Numbered from the stretch's first letter, positions 8,339 through 18,173 are shown. The stretch is 64,000 nt of DNA from Rhodoferax lacus (GCF_003415675.1 NZ_QFZK01000002.1:1-64000), one strand, 5' to 3'. Program-made: numbers and translations. Notes: generated by a model not told the origin, from the sequence alone.

Positions 8339-8360
8339 GCGGTAGGACACGTCCTACCGC
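8339..8360. promoter_or_regulatory. Perfect 10-bp inverted repeat upstream of the c-di-GMP gene
   Basis: GCGGTAGGAC (8339-8348), AC spacer, GTCCTACCGC (8351-8360). The two-base spacer is too short for an RNA hairpin loop, so a protein-binding dyad is more likely. It lies between the response regulator and the REC-GAF-GGDEF-EAL gene. Confidence 0.55.
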
Positions 8361-8460
8361 AAATCAGCGGCCGCTGACCGGCCTGTCAGCCTATTGCGAC
8401 TTGGCCCTCCAGGCCCCCCTGGGCAGACTCTCCCTATCCAATAAAAACAGGGAGCCCCTC

Positions 8461-11034
8461 ATGAAAATCGTGATTGTGGAAGACTCGGAGCTGATCAGTT
8501 CACAGATCATCCGCGCGCTGGGCATAGACCCGCGCATCCAGATCATGCGCGTGGTGGCCAGCGAGCGTGAGGCCATTGACCTGATTCTGGCGCTCAAGCC
8601 CGATGCCGTGCTGCTCGACCTGAGCCTGTCGCCGGGCACCGGCCTGGCTGTGTTGGCCAAGGTGCGCCAGGCCGGCATTGGCAGCCGCGTCTTCGTGCTC
8701 ACCAACAGCGTGGAAGACGAGGTACGCCAGCGCTGCGAGGCCCTGGGCATTTCGGGCTTTTACGACAAGTCCTCGGAGTCAGAGGACTGCTTTCGCAAGG
8801 TGCTGCAACTGCTGCCGCCGCTGCCCGATGACGAAGACCTGCGCCTGCAGGCGCTCTACCAGACCATGCTGCTGGATGCGCCGGAGCAGGAGGAGTTTGA
8901 TGCCATCACGCGGCTGGCCTGCAACGCCGCAGGCACACCCATGGCCCTGATCTCGCTGGTGGACAAGGACCGGCAGTGGTTTCTGTCGCACCGGGGCCTG
9001 CAACTGCGCGAAACCTCGCGCTCGATTGCGGTGTGCGCCTACACCATCAACGGACGCCAGTTGATGGAGGTACCCGACCTGGGCCTGGATGCGCGCTTTG
9101 CCGACAATCCCCTGGTGGTGGGAGACCCCAGGCTGCGTTTTTATGCGGGCATGCCGCTGGTGTTGGAGTCTGGTCAGGCCGTGGGCACCTTGTGCGTGCT
9201 CGACACCCAGGCCCGCCAGCTGAGCGTGCAGCAAAAGTTTGCCCTGGAAGCCCTGGCCCATTGCGTGGTGGTGCAGATGGAATTGCGCAGCAAGGTCAGC
9301 CTGCTCGAGCGCGAGGTCAAGGGCCGCCACGCCGCCGAGCAGCGCTACCACGTGCTGGCCATGCAGGACAGCCTGACCCAGTTGCCCAACCGGCTGGCCC
9401 TGCTGGACCGGCTGGGCCAGCAAATCCGCACCTCGGCGCGCGAGGCCTCCCGCTTTGCCTTTCTGTTCATCGACCTGGACCGATTCAAGCTCATCAACGA
9501 CAGCCTGGGCCACGAAGCCGGCGACACCGTGCTGCAGACAGTGGCCCACCGCTTGACCCAGACGCTGCGCGAATCGGACACGGTGGCGCGCCTGGCCGGC
9601 GACGAGTTTGCCGCGATCCTGTGCAACCTGCCCGACGATGCACAGGCCCCGGCACTGGCAATGGCGCAGAAGATCAACGCCAGCCTGCGCCTGCCAATCC
9701 ACCTGGAAGGCACCGACCTGCACCTGCAGGCCAGCATCGGCATTGCGATCTACCCGGACCATGGCGACAACCTGCGTGACCTGATGCGCCATGCAGACCT
9801 GGCCATGTACCAGGCCAAGCGTGAGGGCGGCGGTTGCAGCGTGGCCTATGCTCCGACCCTGGAGGTCAATTCCTCACGCCTGTTGATGCTCGAAGACGAG
9901 CTCGAGCAGGCCCTCGAGCAGGGCGAAATCATTGCCCACTACCAGCCCCAGCTGGACCTGCAGAAAGGCGCGCTGTACGGCATGGAGGCGCTGGCGCGCT
10001 GGCAGCACCCGCGCCTGGGGCTGCTGGGGCCCGACCACTTCATTCCCCTGGCCGAGCGGCGCGCGATGATCCGCAGAATCGGTGCCCGCATGCTGGAGCT
10101 GTCGCTGGCGCAGATTGCACAGTGGGACGTACAGGGCCATGCCGTACCCAAAGTGGCGGTGAATGCCTGCGCGCTGGAACTCAACCCCGGCTACCTGGAG
10201 ATGGTGCTACGGACGCTCAAAAAATACGGGCTTGCGCCGCAGCGCCTGGAGATTGAAATCACCGAGTCCGTGCTCTGCCCGGATGGTGAAATGGCTGTCG
10301 GCGTGCTCAGGGCCCTGCGCAATGCGGGGGTGCAGATTGCCGTGGATGACTTTGGCAGCGGCTATTCGTCCCTGGGCCAACTGCGCAAGCTGCCCCTGAG
10401 CACACTGAAGATCGACCGCAGCTTTGTCAGCGAAATCGTCAACAACCGTGCCGATTGCACCATCGTGGATGCCGTTGTGAAAATGGCGCACAGCCTGGGG
10501 CTGCATACCGTGGCCGAGGGGGCCGAGACCGCGCAGCAGCTCGGTGTGCTCAAGCAGCTCGGTTGTGATGCGGTGCAGGGCTACGTCCATGCCAGGCCCA
10601 TGGCGGCGCTGGCCTGCAGTGCCTGGCTGGACGAAAGAACAGCGGCCACCCGCTCCGACGTCCTGCTGCCGCGCATCGCCGTGGTCGACGATGAACTGGA
10701 GATGGTGCAAACGGTGGCGGCCATGCTGCGCGACACGCCCTATGCGGTTGACGAATTCACCACCGCCCGGGGCTTTCTGGCCAGCCCGCACGTGGGCAAC
10801 TACCACTGCACCATACTGGACCTGTCGCTGCCGGACCTGGACTTCTTTGACCTGATTGCCCAGGCCGCGCCAGGCCTCAACCAGAGTCCGCTGGTACTGG
10901 TGAGCGGCCACCCGCAAGCCGTGGTGGATGTGGCCGCAACGGTGGCACGCAGCCAGGGATTCATTGTGAGCGACACCATCCACAAGCCGTTCACGCGCAG
11001 CCAGCTGCGCGCTGCGGTGGGCATTCCCGCCTGA
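8461..11034 (+). CDS. REC-GAF-GGDEF-EAL-REC c-di-GMP signalling protein
   Basis: An 857-residue cytoplasmic protein. An N-terminal receiver domain (KIVIVEDSELISS; VLLDLSLSPGTG) is followed by a GAF domain (FDAITRLACNAAGTP...GMPLVLESGQAVGTLCVLD), a GGDEF domain whose signature reads AGDEF (residues 379-383), an EAL domain with E509 in MEALARW plus ITESVL and DDFGSGYSSL, and a C-terminal second receiver (IAVVDDELEMV; ILDLSLPDLDFFDL; HKPFT). ATG 8461 follows a GGGAG site. The EAL motif looks intact, while the cyclase motif has A for the first G. Activity as a phosphodiesterase is more likely than as a cyclase, but not proven. The receivers imply control by nearby kinases. Confidence 0.9.
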   Translation: MKIVIVEDSELISSQIIRALGIDPRIQIMRVVASEREAIDLILALKPDAVLLDLSLSPGTGLAVLAKVRQAGIGSRVFVLTNSVEDEVRQRCEALGISGFYDKSSESEDCFRKVLQLLPPLPDDEDLRLQALYQTMLLDAPEQEEFDAITRLACNAAGTPMALISLVDKDRQWFLSHRGLQLRETSRSIAVCAYTINGRQLMEVPDLGLDARFADNPLVVGDPRLRFYAGMPLVLESGQAVGTLCVLDTQARQLSVQQKFALEALAHCVVVQMELRSKVSLLEREVKGRHAAEQRYHVLAMQDSLTQLPNRLALLDRLGQQIRTSAREASRFAFLFIDLDRFKLINDSLGHEAGDTVLQTVAHRLTQTLRESDTVARLAGDEFAAILCNLPDDAQAPALAMAQKINASLRLPIHLEGTDLHLQASIGIAIYPDHGDNLRDLMRHADLAMYQAKREGGGCSVAYAPTLEVNSSRLLMLEDELEQALEQGEIIAHYQPQLDLQKGALYGMEALARWQHPRLGLLGPDHFIPLAERRAMIRRIGARMLELSLAQIAQWDVQGHAVPKVAVNACALELNPGYLEMVLRTLKKYGLAPQRLEIEITESVLCPDGEMAVGVLRALRNAGVQIAVDDFGSGYSSLGQLRKLPLSTLKIDRSFVSEIVNNRADCTIVDAVVKMAHSLGLHTVAEGAETAQQLGVLKQLGCDAVQGYVHARPMAALACSAWLDERTAATRSDVLLPRIAVVDDELEMVQTVAAMLRDTPYAVDEFTTARGFLASPHVGNYHCTILDLSLPDLDFFDLIAQAAPGLNQSPLVLVSGHPQAVVDVAATVARSQGFIVSDTIHKPFTRSQLRAAVGIPA

Positions 11035-11056
11035 AACGCAAGGCAAGGGCTATTCC

Positions 11057-14050
11057 ATGCACCCACGCGGGTTGTTGACGGGTTTTTCAAGGTGCCTGCG
11101 TGCACTCCTCGGTCTGGAGAACCGGGTGCGACTGGCCGCCTGCCTGTTGGCCTTCGCCCTGGTCCTGGGTATTGCCCTGCAGACCTGGGCAAGCGTGGCT
11201 TCGATACGCCGCGATGCGCTGGAGAACGCAAGGTCCCTGAACGAAAAAGTGGTGACCGGCGATGAGGCCCGGATCCGCCAGACCCTGGCGGCCATCGACA
11301 CCGCGTTGGGCGTGATCGTGCAGGATGTCCAGAGCAACCCGCGCTACAGCCATACCGATCTGGTGCGGCGCATGGGCAGCCTGCGCCTGGACCCAGCGCA
11401 ACGGCCGGTGATCACGGTGGCGGACTCCCGTGGCAGGGTCTATGCAGTAGCGGCCATTGGCATCAGCGACCCGGAGCCCCTGGGCAGCCTGAATGTCGGC
11501 GATCGCGATTACTTCCTGCGCCAGCGCGACAGCCAGTCCGATGCCCTGCAGATTGGCGTGCCGCTGATGACCCGCAGGTTCAAGGTCGTGGCCATGCCCA
11601 TCACACGCAAGATCCTGGCTGCCGACGGCAGCTTCGGTGGCGTTGTCACCCTGTCGATCCGGCCGGATACCCTGTCCACCGTGGGCAGTGCCCGGGCGCC
11701 GGAGCACAACAGCGTGCGCGCTGTCCTGACACGGGAAGGGCGCGTGCTGATCCGGCAGATGGGCGACCAGCTCAGTTATGGGGACGACGTATCGAAGTCA
11801 CAGCTCTTCAAGAATGTGGACACCAATGCGGTGGGCAGTTTCATTGGGCCCAGCGCTGTGGATGGCGTGGTGCGCCTGCGCAGCTACCGCCTGCTGGAGC
11901 CTTATGGCATTGTGGTGCTGTCTGCTACCGGCCAGGAGGCAGTGCTGGCCGGCACGTCCGGCCATGTGCAGGGCGTTCTGTTGGCGGGGGGGACTGCCAT
12001 CACGCTGTGCCTGCTGGTGCTGGCGGTGATGCAGAACACCATGCGACGCCGGCGCAACCATTTGCTGGGCATGGCCCGTATGGCTTCGCGCGAGGTCTTT
12101 CTGCTCGGGCAGATTCCTGTCATGTTCCTGTTTGCCAGGGTTGAAGAGGCGGGCTGTGTGGTCTTCAAGTGCAATGAGCACCTGCTGCGGACGCTGGAAC
12201 GCAGCAGCGCCGAGGTGCTGGGCCAGCCACTGCAACGGCTACTCCCCGGTCTGGATCCAGCGGCGTGGCCAGGCGATGCCGCGGCACCCAGGCAGTTGCA
12301 GACCCCCTCGGGCAAGACGGTGTACGTCATGGTCACCGTCAGCCAGGCCAACAGTTTTGTGCAGGCCGGTGACGTGGTCACGGCGAGTGAGGGGGGTGAG
12401 GCCTTTTGCATCAGCCTGACCGATGTCAGCCAGTCCGTGGAACTCAAACGCTCGCTCTTCACCAAGGACCTGAACTTTCAGCGACTGCTCGATGTGCTGC
12501 CCGAACACATCCGTATTTTTGACAGCCAGGAGGTCCTTGTCTGGTCCAACTTCAATGCGATCGAATACTTTGGTATGGGTCAGGACACGTCGGGCATCAC
12601 ACTGGCCTCACTCAGGCACCGCATCCATGCCGGGGACCTGGCGCCCCTGCTCGCGGGCCGCAACAGGCTGATGAAAACCGGCCGGGCCCAGGAGGCGATG
12701 GAAGCCCGTCTGCAGCGCTTTGACGGCGTCTACCGGTGGTTCTCGATCCGCCTGGCCTCCATGCTTGACGAGGCCGGCAGCGTGCAGAAGACCATTGCCA
12801 TCTGTACCGATATCGATGACCGCAAACGCATGGCCGAGCACGCCGCCCTTTCCCAAAGGCTGGAGACCACCGGCCAACTGGCCGGTGGCATGGCCCATGA
12901 CTTCAACAACCTGCTCTCCATCATCATCGGCAACCTGGACCTGGCCCGCCTGAGCGTGCGCGACCCCGAGCAGGGCCGGCAACTCTCCGTGGCGCTAGGT
13001 GCCGCAGAGCGCGGTGCCAACCTGGTCAAGTCCCTTTTGACGCTGGCCAGCCAGCAGGTGCTGCAGCCAGTGGTGGCGGACATCAATGCCATGCTGGGCG
13101 CCATGTTGCCGCTGCTGCTGCATGCAGTTGGCCCCAGGGTCCGCGTCAGCCAGGTTTTGCATGCGGATGCCTCACTGGTCCTGGTGGATGTGGCCCGCAT
13201 GGAGTCCTGCCTGCTGAACCTGGCCGTCAATGCCCGTGATGCCATGCCGGAGGGCGGCTCGCTGGACATCGCCGTGGACATGCAAGACCAGTGGCATGCG
13301 GGCCAGCGGGTGGACTATGTCTGCATTGCCATCGCCGACACCGGCCAGGGCATGCCGGACGCGGTGCAGCGCCGCGCCCTGGAGCCGTTCTTCACCACCA
13401 AGGAGCGCGGCCGCGGCACCGGCCTGGGGCTGGCCATGGTGGCAGGGTTTGTGCACCAGAGCGGGGGCCAACTGGACATTGCGTCCGAGGTGAATGTGGG
13501 CACCACCATCACCATACGCCTGCCGGTGTGCCAACAAAATGCCCTGCTGCCTGCGCACGCGGCAGGCCAGCCGCAGCCGCAGCCGCAGCCGCAGCCCTGC
13601 GCGGGAACCATTCTGGTGGTGGATGACGAGGTGGACATCGCCAACCTGGTGGCCGGCTGGTGCCGCAATGTCGGCTACCGCGTACACCTGGCCCATGGTG
13701 TGGAAGCCGCCATCCAAGTCCTTCGCACGCACCGCATCGATCTGGTGGTGAGCGATGTGGTCATGCCCGGCCGGCTCAATGGTTTCGACCTTGTCGAGTT
13801 TGTCACCGAAGAGTTCGAAGGCACCCGCGTCCTGCTGATGTCAGGCTATTCGCGCGAGGCCATTGTGCAGGAGGGCGCGCAGTCATTCCCGATGCTGTTC
13901 AAGCCGGTCCGACAGACCGAATTTGTGAATGCCGTGGCCGCTCTGATGTCCGCACAGGCGCCCGGTGCGGACCCACTCCTTCAGCGTGCGTTGGCCACCA
14001 CCTCCAGAATCTTGCTGCCCAGCTCTTCGGCCACAAACTTGCCGACATAG
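11057..14050 (+). CDS. Hybrid sensor histidine kinase (Cache-PAS-HisKA-HATPase-REC)
   Basis: A 997-residue membrane protein. A membrane helix near residues 27-47 and another near 305-325 flank a periplasmic dCache-like sensor. PAS regions follow, then a HisKA box GGMAHDFNNLLSIIIGN with phospho-His at about residue 614, N-box NLAVNARDAMPEGG, G-boxes DTGQGMP and GRGTGLGLAMVAG, and a C-terminal receiver (VVDDEVDIANL, phospho-Asp in VVSDVVMPGRLNGFD, FKPVRQTE). A proline-glutamine linker encoded by a CAGCCG repeat separates kinase and receiver. It starts 22 bases after the c-di-GMP gene, so the two are probably co-transcribed. The 3' end overlaps the convergent cheV gene by 70 bases. Confidence 0.9.
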   Translation: MHPRGLLTGFSRCLRALLGLENRVRLAACLLAFALVLGIALQTWASVASIRRDALENARSLNEKVVTGDEARIRQTLAAIDTALGVIVQDVQSNPRYSHTDLVRRMGSLRLDPAQRPVITVADSRGRVYAVAAIGISDPEPLGSLNVGDRDYFLRQRDSQSDALQIGVPLMTRRFKVVAMPITRKILAADGSFGGVVTLSIRPDTLSTVGSARAPEHNSVRAVLTREGRVLIRQMGDQLSYGDDVSKSQLFKNVDTNAVGSFIGPSAVDGVVRLRSYRLLEPYGIVVLSATGQEAVLAGTSGHVQGVLLAGGTAITLCLLVLAVMQNTMRRRRNHLLGMARMASREVFLLGQIPVMFLFARVEEAGCVVFKCNEHLLRTLERSSAEVLGQPLQRLLPGLDPAAWPGDAAAPRQLQTPSGKTVYVMVTVSQANSFVQAGDVVTASEGGEAFCISLTDVSQSVELKRSLFTKDLNFQRLLDVLPEHIRIFDSQEVLVWSNFNAIEYFGMGQDTSGITLASLRHRIHAGDLAPLLAGRNRLMKTGRAQEAMEARLQRFDGVYRWFSIRLASMLDEAGSVQKTIAICTDIDDRKRMAEHAALSQRLETTGQLAGGMAHDFNNLLSIIIGNLDLARLSVRDPEQGRQLSVALGAAERGANLVKSLLTLASQQVLQPVVADINAMLGAMLPLLLHAVGPRVRVSQVLHADASLVLVDVARMESCLLNLAVNARDAMPEGGSLDIAVDMQDQWHAGQRVDYVCIAIADTGQGMPDAVQRRALEPFFTTKERGRGTGLGLAMVAGFVHQSGGQLDIASEVNVGTTITIRLPVCQQNALLPAHAAGQPQPQPQPQPCAGTILVVDDEVDIANLVAGWCRNVGYRVHLAHGVEAAIQVLRTHRIDLVVSDVVMPGRLNGFDLVEFVTEEFEGTRVLLMSGYSREAIVQEGAQSFPMLFKPVRQTEFVNAVAALMSAQAPGADPLLQRALATTSRILLPSSSATNLPT
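13568..13596 (+). repeat. CAGCCG hexanucleotide repeat encoding a PQ linker
   Basis: About five tandem copies of a CAGCCG unit inside the hybrid kinase gene encode alternating Pro-Gln between the kinase and receiver domains. Copy number could vary and alter linker length. Confidence 0.75.
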
Positions 14051-14943
14051 GCATCGGCCCCTGCACTCCGTGCGTGGTTCTCGGTGGCAGTGCCTGAGAG
14101 GGAGGAGTGGATCATCACCGGGATGCCACCGTAGCGCGGGTCATCCTTGATGTAACGGGTGAGGGTGAAGCCATCCATCTCCGGCATTTCCAGATCGGTC
14201 AGCACCAGGGCTACCTTGTCGCGGATGGGCACACCCTGGGCCTGCGCCTGGGCCTGCATGTCGGACAACTTGTCCCAGGCTTCCTTGCCGCTCTTGGTCA
14301 TGATGACCGGCAGGTTCATGGCCTTGAGGGCCTGTTCGATCATCATGCGCGCCACGGCAGAATCATCGGCCGCCAGAATCACCGAGCCCTTGGGAATGGA
14401 GCCTTTGGGCATGACGGTGTCGTCACGGAAGGTGTGGTGCTGGTCGGGGAAGACGTCGCGCAGGATCTGCTCCACATCCAGTACCTGGGCCAGGCGGCTG
14501 TTTTCCTTGTCGCCGTCCAGGCGCGCCAGGCTGGTGACCAGGCCACCGCCCGTGCCCTCGGCTGACAGGGCCTGCTTCCAGTCCAGGCGCACGATCTCGT
14601 CCACCTCTTCCACGGCAAAGGCCTGCGTGGTGCGGGCAAACTCGGTGACCAGCAATATGCCCATGCCCTTGACCGGTTCGCAGCCCACGATCTTGGGCAG
14701 GTTGACCACCGGAATCAGCTGGCCGCGCACATTGGCAATGCCCATCACATGCGGCCCGGCGTTCACCATGGAGGTGATCTCGGGCATGACCATGATTTCG
14801 CGCACCTTGAAGACGTTGATGCCAAACAGCTCGTGTTTGAGCGCGCCATTGGGCTTGCCCAGGCGGAACAGCAGGAGCTCGAACATATTGTTGCTGGAAG
14901 CGTTGCTGCGCTTGTCTTTTTCAGACGCAAAAGATGTGGCCAT
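13981..14943 (-). CDS. cheV: Chemotaxis protein CheV (CheW-REC)
   Basis: A 320-residue protein of standard CheV architecture. An N-terminal CheW-like coupling domain (FGINVFKVREIM, VMGIANVRGQLIPVVNLP, RTTQAFAVEEVDEIVRLDW) is joined to a receiver domain with LAADDSAVARMMIEQAL, phospho-Asp in VLTDLEMPEMDGFTL, and IPVMIHSSLS. It links chemoreceptors to CheA and may be tuned by phosphorylation. It is monocistronic here, and the ORF overlaps the 3' end of the hybrid kinase on the opposite strand. Confidence 0.93.
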   Translation of the reverse strand: MATSFASEKDKRSNASSNNMFELLLFRLGKPNGALKHELFGINVFKVREIMVMPEITSMVNAGPHVMGIANVRGQLIPVVNLPKIVGCEPVKGMGILLVTEFARTTQAFAVEEVDEIVRLDWKQALSAEGTGGGLVTSLARLDGDKENSRLAQVLDVEQILRDVFPDQHHTFRDDTVMPKGSIPKGSVILAADDSAVARMMIEQALKAMNLPVIMTKSGKEAWDKLSDMQAQAQAQGVPIRDKVALVLTDLEMPEMDGFTLTRYIKDDPRYGGIPVMIHSSLSGTATENHARSAGADAYVGKFVAEELGSKILEVVANAR

Positions 14944-15063
14944 TGCTGGTCCCCCTGGTCGTTATGGTTCAGAAAATGTGCTGCGAATACGTCGAAGCGT
15001 TATAGCCATTGTGGACCAAATAACAGGCCTTGGGCCACTCGCCTCGCATCCGTCTGTTGCAGG

Positions 15064-15693
15064 TCAATAGTGCGGCGGCGTGATCACCCACAGCACCCGC
15101 GTGGCGGTTGTGCCCGGGTTGGCACAACGGTGCACCTCTGTGCTTTTGAAGGCAAAGCTGTCGCCCTCCTGCAGGGTGAAATGGCGTCCGGACACCCACA
15201 GCTCCAGCGTGCCTGAGAGCACCAGTCCGGCCTCGGCGCCGTCGTGGCTGTAGTCCTCGCTGTCGGCGCCGGGGGCGATGGTGCTTTGCAGCAGCTCCAG
15301 CGGGCCACTCAGGTTGGGCGAGAGCAGTTCTTCGGTGATGCCCAGGCCGGTAAACGACATGCTGCGCCGGTTGCCCGCGCGCACCACGATGTCACGCTCG
15401 CTGGCGTCGCCCACCGTTTTTTGCTGGAAGAACCAGTTCATGTGCACACCCAGGGCGTCGCTGATTTTCTTCAGCACGCCAATGGGCAGGCGCGAGTGGT
15501 TGCGCTCCAACTGGCTGAGGTAGCCCACCGAGATACCCGCCTGCTCGGCCACGGCCTTCAGGGTCAGGCCCTTGATCAGGCGCAGCTCGCGCAGCTGCGC
15601 GCCAATGTCGGCCTCCGGGTCAAAGTGCGGTTCGTTGGAGCCGGGCGCGGACGGGGCATCGGGTGGTGGCAGTTGCAGTGCTTGTATGGCCAT
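15064..15693 (-). CDS. XRE-family regulator with C-terminal cupin sensor
   Basis: A 209-residue protein with an N-terminal XRE helix-turn-helix (IGAQLRELRLIKGLTLKAVAEQAG, then VGYLSQLERN) and a C-terminal cupin_2 domain (AGLVLSGTLELWVSGRHFTLQEGDSFAF). This pattern is common in regulators of amine, amino acid and polyamine catabolism. It lies 29 bases downstream of the FAD-GcvT dehydrogenase on the same strand, so both are probably one transcript. The inverted repeats at 18215-18254 are its best candidate target. Confidence 0.88.
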   Translation of the reverse strand: MAIQALQLPPPDAPSAPGSNEPHFDPEADIGAQLRELRLIKGLTLKAVAEQAGISVGYLSQLERNHSRLPIGVLKKISDALGVHMNWFFQQKTVGDASERDIVVRAGNRRSMSFTGLGITEELLSPNLSGPLELLQSTIAPGADSEDYSHDGAEAGLVLSGTLELWVSGRHFTLQEGDSFAFKSTEVHRCANPGTTATRVLWVITPPHY

Positions 15694-15722
15694 GGAGCTT
15701 GCGTTGTGTTGCGGCCTCCAGT

Positions 15723-18173
15723 TTAGCTTTTGATGCGCAGGCTCTTGGGGTCATAAAAAGGTACCAGCGATGGCGTGGCTGCCATGCGCACACCGGCCAC
15801 CTCCACCTCGTAGCGGCCCTGCAGCAGCTGTGCCGCATCGCCCGCGCCCGGCGCAGTGCCAAACTCCACATAGCCCATGCCCAGCGACTGCCCCAGGCCG
15901 TGGCCAAACATGCCCGAGCTGATGCGCCCGACGATGACACCATCGCGGTAGAGGGGCTCGTTGTGGTACAGCAAAGCGCTGGCATCCTGCAGCGCAAACT
16001 GCAGCAGCTTGCGGGTGAGGCCCTGCTGCTTTTGTTGTTGCAAGGCTTCCTGGCCGATGAAGCCGCCTGGCTTGTCCATGGCCACGGCAAAGCCCAGGCC
16101 GGCCTGCAGCGGCGTGTCTTCGTCGCTGATGTCATGGCCCCAGTGGCGGTAGCCTTTTTCCATGCGCAGGCTGTTCAGGGCGTGGTAGCCGCAGAGCTTG
16201 AGGCCAAAGGCCTGGCCCGCCTCCATCAGCACGTCAAAAACGCCGGGTGCGCATTCGGTGGGGATGTACAGCTCCCAACCCAGCTCGCCCACATAGGTGA
16301 TGCGGCTGGCGCGCACGCGGGCATAGCCCAGGTCGATGGTCTGGCTGGTGCCAAACGGGAAGGCTTCGTGGGACATGTCGGTGCTGGTCAGGCTTTGCAG
16401 CAGCGCGCGGCTCTTGGGGCCCATCACACTGAGCACGGCCATGCTGGAGCTGACATCCAGGGCAAAAGCGCGGGCATCGGCTGGAATGTGGCGCTGCAGC
16501 CAGGCCAGGTCGCGCGTCTGCGTGGCCGCAGCAGTGACCACCATGAAGCGGTCAGGGGCCTCGCGTGTGATGGTCAGGTCGGCCTCGATGCCGCCGCGCT
16601 CATTGAGCCACTGCGTGTAGACCATCTTGCCCACCGGCACGGCCACGTTGTTGGCGCTGATACGGCCCAGCACGGCCTCTGCATCCGGCCCCTGCACCAC
16701 AAACTTGGCGAATGACGACTGGTCAAACATGCCCACGCCGTTGCGCACGGCCAGGTGTTCGGCAGCCGAGTGTTCAAACCAGTTTTGCCGACCGTAGCTG
16801 TATGCGTATTCGGGCTTCACGCCGGGGGGCGCAAACCAGTTGGCGCGCTCCCAACCGGCGGTTTCGCCAAAGCAGGCGCCGTGGGCCTTCAGGCGGTCGT
16901 GCAGGATGGACTGGCGCACGCCGCGCGCGGTGGCGGGCTGGCGGAAGGGCCAGTGCATGTCATAGAGCAGGCCCAGTGTTTCCACCGTGCGGTCGCGCAG
17001 GTAGTGGCGGTTGCGCTGGAAGGGCATGCAGCGGCGGATGTCCACGTCCCACAGGTCCATGGGTGGGTGGCCGTCCAGCATCCAGTCGGCCAGCACCTTG
17101 CCCGCGCCACCGGCCGACTGGATGCCGATGGAGTTGAAGCCCGCGGCCACAAACAGGTTGCGCACCTCGGGGGTTTCGCCCAGCAGGTAGCGGTCATCCG
17201 GGGTGAAGCTTTCGGGCCCGTTAAAGAACAGGTTGATGCCGGTGGTGGCCAGGGCCGGGTAGCGCTCCATGGCGCTGCTGAGCAGGGGTTCGATGTGCTC
17301 CAGGTCATCGGGCAGGGCGTCGAAGCTGAAGCTCTCGGGAATGCCCTGCATGCCCCAGGGCTTGGCCACGGGCTCGAACCAGCCCACCAGCAGCTTGCCC
17401 GCGTCTTCCTTGAAGTAGGCGCAGCCGTCCGGGTCGCGCAGCACGGGCAGGTCGCTGTGCAATCCGGCCATGGGCTCGGTGACGATATAAAAATGCTCGG
17501 CCGCATGCAGGGGCACGGTGGTGCCGCTTTGCGCACCCAGCTCGTGGGCCCACATGCCTGCGCAGTTGACCACCATGTCGGCGCGTATCTCGCCCTGTGC
17601 GGTGCGCACGCCCACGGCCTGGCCGTTTTCAATCAGGATTTTTTCGACCGGCGTGTTCTCGAATATTTTGGCGCCACGGCTGCGTGCGCCCTTGGCCAGT
17701 GCCTGCGTGGTGTCTATGGGGTTGCAGCGACCGTCCTTGGGCAGGAACACGCCGCCCACCACGTCACTGGTGTTCACACCGGGCCAGCGGTTGGCCACTT
17801 CCGTGGGCGACAGAGTCTGCACTTCCAGCCCAAAGCACTTGGCCATGGAGGCGCCGCGCAGCAGCTCTTCCATGCGCGCGGCATGGGTGGCAATGGCCAT
17901 GGAGCCGGTTTGCCGGAAGCCCGTGGCCTGGCCCGTCTCCTGCTCCAGCGTGGAATACAGGTTGGTGGTGTATTGGGCCAGGCGGGTGAGGTTGTAGGTG
18001 GCGCGCAACTGGCCCACCAGGCCGGCCGCATGCCAGGTGGTGCCGCAGGTGAGCTGCTTGCGCTCCAGCAGGACCACATCGGTGCAACCCCGCAGCGTGA
18101 GGTGGTAGGCCAGGCTGCAGCCCACAATGCCGCCGCCCACGATGACAACACGGGCACGATCGGGCAGATCCAT
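15723..18173 (-). CDS. FAD-dependent dehydrogenase fused to GcvT domain (dimethylglycine/sarcosine dehydrogenase-like)
   Basis: An 816-residue protein. An N-terminal dinucleotide-binding DAO domain (VVIVGGGIVGCSLAYHL) with the covalent-flavin-region pattern GTTWHAAGL is followed by an FAO_M-type central part and C-terminal GCV_T/GCV_T_C folate-binding domains (ITYVGELGWELYIPTE, GYHALNSLRMEKGYRHWG). This layout is that of dimethylglycine and sarcosine dehydrogenases, which oxidise N-methyl groups and pass C1 units to tetrahydrofolate. It is divergent from a paralogous fusion gene at 18332 and co-directional with the XRE-cupin regulator. Exact substrate among dimethylglycine, sarcosine and related amines is not determinable. 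Confidence 0.85.
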   Translation of the reverse strand: MDLPDRARVVIVGGGIVGCSLAYHLTLRGCTDVVLLERKQLTCGTTWHAAGLVGQLRATYNLTRLAQYTTNLYSTLEQETGQATGFRQTGSMAIATHAARMEELLRGASMAKCFGLEVQTLSPTEVANRWPGVNTSDVVGGVFLPKDGRCNPIDTTQALAKGARSRGAKIFENTPVEKILIENGQAVGVRTAQGEIRADMVVNCAGMWAHELGAQSGTTVPLHAAEHFYIVTEPMAGLHSDLPVLRDPDGCAYFKEDAGKLLVGWFEPVAKPWGMQGIPESFSFDALPDDLEHIEPLLSSAMERYPALATTGINLFFNGPESFTPDDRYLLGETPEVRNLFVAAGFNSIGIQSAGGAGKVLADWMLDGHPPMDLWDVDIRRCMPFQRNRHYLRDRTVETLGLLYDMHWPFRQPATARGVRQSILHDRLKAHGACFGETAGWERANWFAPPGVKPEYAYSYGRQNWFEHSAAEHLAVRNGVGMFDQSSFAKFVVQGPDAEAVLGRISANNVAVPVGKMVYTQWLNERGGIEADLTITREAPDRFMVVTAAATQTRDLAWLQRHIPADARAFALDVSSSMAVLSVMGPKSRALLQSLTSTDMSHEAFPFGTSQTIDLGYARVRASRITYVGELGWELYIPTECAPGVFDVLMEAGQAFGLKLCGYHALNSLRMEKGYRHWGHDISDEDTPLQAGLGFAVAMDKPGGFIGQEALQQQKQQGLTRKLLQFALQDASALLYHNEPLYRDGVIVGRISSGMFGHGLGQSLGMGYVEFGTAPGAGDAAQLLQGRYEVEVAGVRMAATPSLVPFYDPKSLRIKS

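Noticed and set aside
13568..13596. Short tandem CAGCCG repeat as a possible CRISPR or regulatory element
   Set aside because: It is in frame and encodes a Pro-Gln linker between two known domains.
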